A stretch of 64,000 nucleotides of DNA, taken from the NCBI RefSeq assembly GCF_018873765.1, contig NC_057924.1:124001-188000 (forward strand), in the 5' to 3' direction. The stretch is from Telopea speciosissima. Lineage: Eukaryota > Streptophyta > Magnoliopsida > Proteales > Proteaceae. A program made the position numbers and the translations under genes. Under the pieces are notes generated by a model, which saw nothing but the letters and a program-made list of their open reading frames with translations, was not told the DNA's origin and did not search any database. This document shows, piece after piece, positions 57,044-64,000 of the stretch. The first letter of the stretch is position 1. Every line of letters starts with the position of its first letter.

Positions 57044-57171
57044 ATATTTTAGATGTCCAAAAGTGGTCTAACTAATGTTTCTTTTATTATACAATAATAA
57101 AAATTTTCGTTAATTAATTTTTTTTTGGTTAGGTTTTATAACCTATTTTATTAGTCAATTTACTCTAATCT

Positions 57172-57236
57172 ATACCACTCTACTCTACTCTACTCTACTC
57201 TACTCTACTCTACTCTACTCTACTCTACTCTACTCT
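57172..57236 (+). repeat. Pentanucleotide tandem repeat (TACTC, about 12 copies)
   Basis: A near-perfect five-base array followed by a long A run. It lies between trnR and trnG. Confidence 0.95.
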
Positions 57237-57354
57237 AAAAAAAAAAAAAAAGTCGAGTTTGTATACTATGAATTTCTGGTCAAGGGCACCCGATTATTGT
57301 TTGTTCAAAAAAAAAAAAATTTTTTTTTTTTTCTAGTAACTTTAATAAAATAAA

Positions 57355-57426
57355 GCAGGTATAAGTTAATTGGTAGACTCACTGATTTCCAATCAGTTCG
57401 TGCTTGTTCAAGTCAGGCTACCTGTA
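57355..57426 (+). tRNA. trnG: tRNA-Gly (anticodon TCC)
   Basis: Acceptor GCAGGTA pairs TACCTGT. Anticodon stem ACTGA/TCAGT with loop TTTCCAA. Confidence 0.94.
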
Positions 57427-57632
57427 TATATGTAAATGTTATTATGTCCTTTGATGGGCCAGCAAAATATTATTGATAATGCGTAAGCTTATATCTACTA
57501 AAATTATCTCTAAACCAAAAAATGGTCTATTATTTTACTGGAAAAACAAAATACTATTAATCAGTGATTTTATTCCATAAGAGTTTATAATATAAAGATC
57601 TTTAAAAGACAGCTAAATTTAAGTATCTTTAA

Positions 57633-57703
57633 GGGCTTGTAGCTTAACGTAAAGCTCCAGCTTGTCACGCAGGAAGATGCCCGTTCGCGCCGGGTCAAGC
57701 TCG
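57633..57703 (+). tRNA. trnD: tRNA-Asp (anticodon GTC)
   Basis: Acceptor GGGCTTG pairs CAAGCTC. Anticodon stem CCAGC/GCAGG with one A-A mismatch, loop TTGTCAC. The T-arm (GCCCGTTCGCGCCGGGT) is GC-rich for this genome. Confidence 0.9.
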
Positions 57704-57838
57704 AAACTATTTAATCTCGTCGTCTAGGCTCTTTAAAAAAAAAAATTATTGCTCTTTTGTAATAGTAATATGGAATTATATAATGGCATGAAATAGTCTA
57801 GGAACTATTTACCGTTATAGAGAAAAAAAAAAAAAAAA

Positions 57839-57926
57839 GGAAAAATTTCCATGGGTAAGGTAAAATACTTGCTACGTATTTGGAGGCGGTTAGCTCTCCT
57901 TAAGGGTTCGACTCCCTTTTTTTCCA
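57839..57926 (+). tRNA. trnS: tRNA-Ser (anticodon GCT)
   Basis: Acceptor GGAAAAA pairs TTTTTCC. Anticodon stem AATAC/GTATT with loop TTGCTAC. Long variable arm, T-arm AAGGGTTCGACTCCCTT. Reads AGY codons. Confidence 0.9.
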
Positions 57927-58189
57927 TTAATAATTTCGGTTCAATCGTAAAGGTTAAAACTCAAGATGTTTAAACCTTTTTAGACAAAAAAAAAAGCCGA
58001 GGTTACCTGTCAAGTGATTTATTTATTTATATGTGATTAAAATTATAAGTAATTGGCCAGACTGTGGGGTTAACAGGAGAGCTTTGGATTAAAAATTCCC
58101 ACCACAATAAAATAAAAAACTTCAAATTTTATTTATAAGTAGTATTGCGATATGAAATATATAATCAACTTTATCTTATTTTAAGATAA

Positions 58190-59122
58190 AGAATGTATAA
58201 AAAGGGACTATTATGGATTACTAGCTAACATATCAAGGAGGGCAAATAGCTCAAAATCATAGTTAAAAAATAATCTATGTAACTCCAAAGGGAAACCAAG
58301 AAAAAAAAATAACAGAGTGAAGTGAAACATCTAAATAACTCTAGGAAAAGAAATCAACCGAGATTCCATTAGTAGTGGTGAGCGAACGTGGATTAGCCTA
58401 TAATATATAGTTGTTTTTAACAGCAAACCTATCTAAGCAGTAGCTAGAAAGATCAGGTTTAATTAAGGGATTAATAGATTTTAAAATCTAGCCAAAGATG
58501 GTAATAAGCCCAGTATCAACCTTAATATATATTTAAACAAGTAGAACGGCAGAAAACCTGTTTGAATTGTTTCTCTCTTTTACTGTTCACGTAAAAGTAA
58601 AAGTAAAAGATATGGGGGAACCATCCTCTAAGGCTAAATATGATATGTTAAGCGATAGAGAAAGTACCGTGAGGGAAAGTTTGAAAAGATTAGGTCTTTT
58701 TGCCAGTCTTTATCGACTGAGAAAGATCTGTAGCCTAAGGCATAGTGAAAAAGAGATGAAATAGTAGTTCTATAAGCAGCCGGAATAAAGCTTTTAATAG
58801 CAAATAACGGTGTACCTTTTGCATAATGGGTCAGCAACTTAATCGGTGGTGCAAGCAGAAATGCCTAGATAAAACGACTGTATAAAAGATGATGGTAAAT
58901 CTTTTTTATTGGCTTTGCCTTTTTGAAAGATATAAGTACCCTCGATTAGACCCGAAACCAAGTGATCTTACCATGGTCAAGTATATAAATGACTGAACGG
59001 GTGTTTGTCGCAAAAAGCTCCGATGAACTGTGGTAAGTAAGTGAAAGACAAATCTGACTTGGAGATAGCTGGTATTCCGCGAAACCTATTTTAGTAGGTC
59101 ATCCATTACAATAACTTATTAG
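58190..59122 (+). rRNA. rnl: Mitochondrial large-subunit rRNA, 5' part (domain I to mid domain II)
   Basis: Begins near TATGGATTACTAGCTAACAT (counterpart of the GTGGATGCCCTGGC region of bacterial 23S rRNA). It continues through GAAGTGAAACATCTAA, GAAAAGAAATCAACCGAGAT, TGGTGAGCGAACG, GAGAAAGTACCGTGAGGGAA, AGACCCGAAACC and TTGGAGATAGCTGGT, and breaks off after GAAACCTATTTTAGTAGGTC plus 22 bases. The remainder of the molecule starts at 27027. The 5' end is an estimate. A 65-codon frame inside (58567-58764) is a chance frame. Confidence 0.93.
59113..59122. repeat. Right copy of the 10-bp junction repeat
   Basis: AACTTATTAG, identical to 27027-27036. The base before differs (T here, G at the left) and the bases after differ, so the shared tract is exactly ten bases. 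Confidence 0.9.
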
Positions 59123-59220
59123 TCTTTTTTAATATAGTTATAGAACCATATCCCTGAAAACAGATCTGAACTTTGGAACGCGACCCAACCTTGCTGGGCT
59201 AGTTGAGAGAGTGAGCGGCA

Positions 59221-59313
59221 AGCAACGGCTAGATTTTGAAAAGCAAATTACTTTTTTTCTCTTTTTTAAATGCTGCTCCAACGGCTCTCAAATTACATCA
59301 GGTCCAACGGCTA
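59221..59313 (+). promoter_or_regulatory. Cluster of three MSA (mitosis-specific activator) elements of the KNOLLE promoter
   Basis: Against the MSA consensus YCYAACGGYYA: TCCAACGGCTA at 59303-59313 is a perfect match, TCCAACGGCTC at 59277-59287 matches 10 of 11, and AGCAACGGCTA at 59221-59231 matches 9 of 11 with an intact AACGG core. MSA elements bind three-repeat MYB factors and give G2/M-phase expression, known for KNOLLE and cyclin B genes. A TATA-like ATATTTTA follows at about 59313-59320. Confidence 0.85.
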
Positions 59314-59378
59314 TATTTTACATTCAGATTTTAAGCAACGTCCTCAGCATCAATTGGCTCAGTGTTTGCGTTGTGGAG

Positions 59379-59486
59379 CACTATACCAAGAACCAAGGTC
59401 TGGTTGAAGCCAAAATTCAGAAAGGTATCTCTCACTATACCAAGAACCAAGGTCTGGTTGAAGCCAACATTCAGAAAGGTATTTCT
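59379..59486 (+). repeat. 54-bp tandem duplication in the KNOLLE leader
   Basis: Two head-to-tail 54-bp units, starting at 59379 and 59433 (each begins CACTATACCAAGAACC), differing at about two positions, followed by a CT microsatellite (about 59483-59500). It lies between the promoter elements and the start codon, so it is probably in the transcribed 5' leader. Confidence 0.9.
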
Positions 59487-59557
59487 CTCTCTCTCTCTCT
59501 GAAAAAGAAATGGCAATATTTTGCTGATCCAATTGGTTATGTTGATGAGCAGGCAAG

Positions 59558-60508
59558 ATGAACGACCTGATGACAAAGTCCTTTACCAACTATGTGGACC
59601 TAAAGAAAGAGGCCATGAAAGATCTGGAAGCCGGCCCCGACTACGCCCAGAACGTGGAGATGACGAGCGCAACCCAGAATCAGATGGCCCTATTTCTGAG
59701 AGAGGCAGAGAAGGTGAAGGGAGAGATGGGTTCCATTCGAGATATATTAGGTAGATTGCAGGAAGCAAACGAGGAGAGTAAGTCACTGCACAAGCCGGAA
59801 GCGCTGAAAGCCCTACGCAGTAGGATTAATGGTGACGTCGTAGCCGTGCTCAGGAAGGCCAAAAGCATCAAATCCCAACTTGAGGATATGGACCGAGCCA
59901 ATGCCGCCAACCGGAGGCTCTCGGGTTACGGAGAAGGGACCCCAATTGACCGGACGCGTACATCCGTCACCAATGGCCTGCGGAAGAAGCTCAAAGAACT
60001 TATGATGGAATTTCAGGAGCTGAGACAAAGGATGATGACGGAGTACAAGGAGACGGTGGGACGTCGCTACTTCACGGTGACAGGAGAGTACCCGGAGGAG
60101 GGGGTGATTGAGAAGATCATATGGAATGGTGAGGGAGGGGGACTGGGAGGAGAGGACTTGTTGCAGCAGGCGGTACAGGACCATGGAAGGGGGAAAGTGA
60201 TTGAAACAGTAGTGGAGATACAGGACAGGCACGATGCAGCCAAGGAGATCGAGAGGAGCCTGCTTGAGTTGCACCAGGTGTTCTTGGACATGGCGGTGAT
60301 GGTGGAAGCTCAAGGGGAGCAGATGGACGACATCGAACACCATGTCATGAACGCTGCTCACTACGTAAAGGACGGTACCCACAACCTCAGGACGGCCAAG
60401 GACTACCAGAGGAGCAGCAGGAAGTGGATGTGTCTAGGCATAATCCTTCTACTCATCCTAATTCTTGTCGTCGTCATCCCAGTAGCCACCAGTTTTAGTA
60501 ATTCGTAG
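59558..60508 (+). CDS. KNOLLE: Cytokinesis-specific syntaxin KNOLLE (SYP111)
   Basis: 316 residues, intronless. It is a Qa-SNARE that drives fusion of Golgi-derived vesicles at the division plane to build the cell plate, with SNAP33-type and VAMP partners and the SM protein KEULE. The N terminus MNDLMTKSFTNYVDLKKEAM is the SYP1 signature; an Habc bundle spans about residues 35-165; the t-SNARE helix spans about 218-282 (LLELHQVFLDMAVMVEAQGEQ, with the central-layer Gln); a single C-terminal membrane anchor follows (about 292-312). By memory it matches Arabidopsis KNOLLE more closely than SYP112, for example RRYFTVTGE and GKVIETVVEIQDR. Upstream MSA elements agree with M-phase expression. The frame is intact, so the gene is probably functional unless the 32-kb insert upstream disturbs it. 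Confidence 0.93.
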   Translation: MNDLMTKSFTNYVDLKKEAMKDLEAGPDYAQNVEMTSATQNQMALFLREAEKVKGEMGSIRDILGRLQEANEESKSLHKPEALKALRSRINGDVVAVLRKAKSIKSQLEDMDRANAANRRLSGYGEGTPIDRTRTSVTNGLRKKLKELMMEFQELRQRMMTEYKETVGRRYFTVTGEYPEEGVIEKIIWNGEGGGLGGEDLLQQAVQDHGRGKVIETVVEIQDRHDAAKEIERSLLELHQVFLDMAVMVEAQGEQMDDIEHHVMNAAHYVKDGTHNLRTAKDYQRSSRKWMCLGIILLLILILVVVIPVATSFSNS

Positions 60509-61780
60509 AATCCAATTTTTTTTTCTACTCTATTCTTTCTTTTTTGTTTCTCCCCTCCAATTCTCTCCTTTCTTCGCTCTATTTCTGAGGCTTGAGGGAG
60601 TTGTGCTCAAGCTCCTCTGAGAATTTGGTTGATTTTATCATTTATGATTCTTACTTCAGTGAGCCTCCGAGTTTTGTTTTAGTCTTTCTATTTTTACTTG
60701 GTTTTGTTTTGCTTTGCTTTGCTTTGGGTACATTATTTCAGCTTCCAACTTCCAACTTCCCTAGGAACGACTTGCCGACAGCATTAAGTTGGGGCTAATG
60801 ACAGATTACCAGAGTGCAAACCCTGAAGCCAAATTAAATTAAATGGCTCATGCAACCCTCCACCTAAGTCACATTTACCATGCAACCAAGAACCCCTTTG
60901 AACCAAATTAACCCAATTCCACTCAAATGAAGCCAAATTAAATTAAATGGCTCACTAATTGATGTGATTAACCCATTGTTGTAACCAACCCATGCCTATA
61001 TCCTATACATTATTTAAATTTACAAGATGTGGTGTGTTACAAGTTACAATTGTGGGAACACATTGATGGATTAGTGAAGGTTTTAGTCCAGGTGAAAAGA
61101 TACATGGGTTCATGAGTTTGTAAGGAGTGATACGGCTTGAAATCAAAAGATACATGGGCATTCAGAGAATGGGGAGTTTTGAGTGGATTTAATGTAGTCT
61201 CAAGAGGAATTCATGAGTCTGTAAGGATTGCGTATTAACCTTGTTGAAGATGAGACGATTATGCTCTTCTAGCAAAATAAAATAGGATGTGATAACAACT
61301 CCTAAGATGGTTTTTACACCGGAATGGGGGATCAAGAATGATTTGGGACCAAAAAAGAATAATCTGAGAATGACCTTTCTGAAGTTGACTCTGTTCTTAA
61401 ACCTAGGGGGACCTGCTGCCCAAATCTTTTTGGGAGATTATACAGGACATTCGATGTTGGGACTCATAAACTGACTCAGCTCGGTTCTATCTTACATTCA
61501 ATTTTTATCATCAATAAAAATGCAGAGGGGAATTGAACTTTCATACTGGAAGTTCATGAAGCAAGGGTGGAAGTTTGATGGGGTTTGGAAGTTCTGGTCT
61601 TAACCATACCTTCTTTATTACAAGGCATAAATGTGGAATATTGCCTAGCATTAGTAGGAAAGAAGCTAGCTGAAAAGTTTGGAAGGCTAAAAATCAATTT
61701 TGTTCAAGAAATCCCTAAAATCCATACCTTTGGGGCTGATTCCTTCGAATTTTAGTGATGGTGATCCAATTTCTGAAACA
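60509..61780. other. KNOLLE 3' flank and unassigned intergenic DNA
   Basis: The first 200-300 bp probably hold the 3' untranslated region (T-rich, with ATTTATGATT and TTTGCTTTGC stretches). Two related short blocks, GCCAAATTAAATTAAATGGC, occur at about 60829-60848 and 60931-60950. No further gene seen. Confidence 0.5.
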
Positions 61781-61852
61781 AAATGGGAGTAAATGGAACG
61801 ATTTTGTCATATCTTGGCTATCCAAAACCAAAAACAAAAATTCACAACAGAG

Positions 61853-61975
61853 ACCGAGAGAGAGAGAGAGAGAGAGTTGCAAAGAATGAGGGACAAACCC
61901 TTGAGACTGCGACAGAGAGAGAGAGGGAGAGAGGGAGACAGAGAGAGACAGATAGAGAGAGAGAGAGAGAGAGAC
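61853..61975 (+). repeat. GA-rich microsatellite
   Basis: Interrupted (GA)n with GAGAGG and GACAGA variants over about 120 bp. The open frames crossing it on both strands are compositional and not genes. Confidence 0.9.
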
Positions 61976-62730
61976 ATCAGTGGACATGGCCTCATCTTGA
62001 GAGACTGAGAAGCTCCGCCTTGCTTGCCGGTCTCCTTCTCTTCCCCTTCTAACAGCAGCGCCCTCTAAACTTCAGAATGTTGAAAAGCAAAGAAATCACG
62101 GGTTTTACTCCATTTTTTTCCCCAATAAGTTGTTCTCGTTCTTTACATAACGTGTCTGAGGCAGTTTATATAGAACGTTCTTTTCATCAAGAGTCCCGCC
62201 GGTTCGTGACCAAAAGAACGAACCTATTACCCAAACAAGATTTGGTGTTTTTTCATTCTTAAATAACGAAAAAACGCCAAAAAAGGTTCTTGAGATCGTT
62301 ACCAAATGTAGCCAAGATTCTCGTATTGGTTACGCGTCCCCTGGACCCCTTCCATCTACCCACCCCCGTTATCACTGTCAAAGAAGGGCAAGTTAGATAG
62401 GTAGAATTGGTATCTATTTTCTTTCGTCACTGACTCTTATATATCTTTGAAGGAAACGAAACAATGTCAGATATTTTCCATTGCACATCGGCGAACCGCC
62501 ACCCACGAATTCCCTTTAATCTAATATACATACAATATTTTATCCCAATGAAGAAGCCCTTTGGGTCAAAGTTTTTAAAGGAAAATACTTCCCTCACTCA
62601 TCATTCTTAGATGCCAAGCTAAAACAGGTTTGCTCATGGGCTTGGAGAAGCCTATTAAGAGGTAGATCTCTCCTTTTTGAAGGGTATGCGGAAAAAAATA
62701 GGGGATGGAAAATCCACATCCATCCGACTT
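61976..62730. other. Unassigned intergenic DNA
   Basis: No gene recognised. Between about 62110 and 62330 there are GTTCTCGTTCTTT and AAAGAACGAACC blocks in opposite orientation, which may be the ends of a small MITE. Confidence 0.4.
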
Positions 62731-64000
62731 TTTTTTTTTCTTTCTTTTTTTAACCCGAATATTCTCTGGGACCCCGACTGGTCCCTAAGATTTTATTAAT
62801 ATAAAACCAATGAACCCGAATACAAATGGGGGGGGGGGGATGCCCGCCTTACCCCTTGCCCCAATCTAGTACTCAAAAAACCACTCAAGCGCTCCACAGC
62901 TCACTCCCACCCTGTACACAATACTCTAGCATCTAATCACCGGCCTCCCAATTGCGTCTTCGTGTGCAATTTGTTGAAGTTCTTGGGGCAAGTGTGACTC
63001 CCCATGGAAGATTAAGTCCCTTTTCCTTTCGCAGGCTAGCTTTGCCAGATAATCTACAGCCCTGTTCCCCTCGCGGAATGTGAAAGAAATAATTGGATCC
63101 AGTAAGCTTACCAAGCCCAGAACTTCCTGGAACCAATACCAACATTCCCAGCTGCCATGTGTTTTCTTCGCAATGCTCAACACTGTTGTCTTCAAGTCAG
63201 AATTAACCTGGAAATCCTTGTATCCTAAGCTTTTGCATAGCTTCAGACCGTCTCTCAACGCCCTTAGTTCTGCACTGGTGTTCGTACAATCTCCATAAAA
63301 CTTTGTAAAAGCTGCTACCACCACTCCCTCCCTGTTCCTAATGACCCCTCCTCCCCCTCCTACACCCGGTTACCCTTGCACGCCCCGTTCATATTAAGCT
63401 TAATGGACGAGGGAGGGAGGATCCAAAACACAGGAATCGGAGTCTTATGCACTTTGGGGCAATATGCAATGCCAAAGAATTGAAGGGTGAGTGCTTCCTT
63501 CAGCGAGGGGGTGTTACCTTGTGAAACGTTGAAAGATGTTTCCGCTATCCAGCTCCTAACCGCCATGACAATGCTACTGGCTGAACGCCCTTTCTCCCCA
63601 TGCCTGCGACTGTTCCACTCTTTCCATAATTCCCAGACTATGAAAGAGGGTAGCGTACCTAATATCATCCCATATAAATTCTTGTCGCTTGCCTTGTTGT
63701 GCCAAAGATGAATGTGGCTTCGCACCATCTGCAGCCGAACCAGCTCCACATCACACAGCTGTGAGAAAAAACTCCAAACCTTCCACGCTGTTCCACTTGA
63801 AACCAGCACGTGACATGTCGTTTCGCATCTCGGTTGTCCACAACACTGGCACTTCGAGGCTAGAGGAACCCCCATGTTCATTATCGCCTCATCCGTAGGG
63901 ACCCCTCTGCATAAAATCTTCCAAGAGAAAAATTCAACTTTTGTAGGGAGAACCCCGTTCCAAAGCCACTTTGCGAACGACTTTCTTGACGCATGCTGCC
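62731..64000 (-). mobile_element. L1-type LINE 3' part with zf-RVT and RNase H, extends past the window
   Basis: On the minus strand from 64000 downward: a zinc-binding RVT region (CQCCGQPRCETTCHVLVSS, about 63855-63800), a linker with FIVWELWKEWNSRRHG (about 63620), the start of RNase H (LNMNGACKGN, about 63390) and its remainder (TSAELRALRDGLKLC, VNSDLKTTV, FREGNRAVDYLAKLA; about 63290-63030). The tail at 62731-62760 is A-rich on the minus strand and is preceded by GGGACCAGTCGGGGTCCC. It belongs to the same LINE group as 15540-22790. At least one frameshift separates the two RNase H pieces near 63340. Upstream domains lie outside the window. Confidence 0.85.

Noticed and set aside
58567-58837. 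Open frames of 65-67 codons on both strands
   Set aside because: They fall inside conserved large-subunit rRNA sequence.
59211-59561. A 116-codon frame upstream of KNOLLE as a gene
   Set aside because: It crosses the promoter motifs and the 54-bp duplication and has no domain.
61783-62052. Arg/Glu-rich frames on the plus strand and Ser/Leu-rich frames on the minus strand
   Set aside because: Pure products of the GA microsatellite.

Overview
The window is a piece of plant nuclear chromosome (flowering-plant type) carrying what reads as one complete, circularly permuted fungal mitochondrial genome. The plant part is recognised from a Ty3/gypsy chromovirus with paired LTRs, a Ty1/copia fragment, L1 and RTE LINEs, Au-type SINEs, MITE-like elements, and an intact gene for the cytokinesis syntaxin KNOLLE (SYP111). 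The fungal part is AT-rich, has every gene on the + strand, and holds 14 respiratory-chain and ATP-synthase proteins, two rRNAs, 25 tRNAs covering all 20 amino acids, a probable RNase P RNA and three group I introns.

Layout. 1-27026: nested transposon debris. RTE scraps, SINEs, a 5.7-kb Ty3/gypsy element (4409-10109), short TTTCG-rich elements, a degraded L1 (about 15540-22790), an RTE reverse-transcriptase piece (23612-24690) and a broken copia fragment (about 25181-26982). 27027-59122: the fungal mitogenome in the order 3' rnl - trnV - cob - rnpB - cox1 - nad4 - nad2 - nad3 - cox2 - rns - trnY,N - nad6 - nad1 - trnH,M,Q,K,T,E,M,M,L,P - cox3 - atp9 - nad4L - nad5 - atp8 - atp6 - trnR,C,W,I,S,A,F,L,R,G,D,S - 5' rnl. 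59123-64000: the KNOLLE promoter with mitosis-specific (MSA) elements, the KNOLLE gene, 2.2 kb of intergenic DNA with a GA microsatellite, and the 3' part of an L1 on the minus strand.

The central observation is the form of the insert. The large-subunit rRNA is cut in two: its 5' third lies at the right end and its 3' two thirds at the left end. The ten bases aacttattag occur at both ends. Joining the ends through one copy of this decamer restores the rRNA with the spacing I recall for E. coli 23S rRNA (28 nt between two conserved landmarks), giving a 32,086-bp circle. This is what integration of a whole mtDNA circle at a 10-bp microhomology would leave. It lies about 436 bp upstream of the KNOLLE start codon and about 100-190 bp upstream of its MSA elements. 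No mitochondrial gene shows decay, so the event is either very recent or a chimeric assembly join with mtDNA from a plant-associated fungus. The sequence alone cannot decide between these. The fungus is probably a basidiomycete. The small size and single coding strand recall rust fungi, but that is inference.

Within the mitogenome: atp9 is split by a 460-nt group I intron with a 14-codon second exon that a plain ORF reading misses; rnl has a 264-nt group I intron with a closely similar core; nad5 has a 1.1-kb group I intron whose LAGLIDADG ORF continues in frame from exon 1. The only tRNA-Trp has anticodon CCA and no coding frame needs TGA as Trp, so UGA is apparently not read as Trp here. 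No rps3 was seen.
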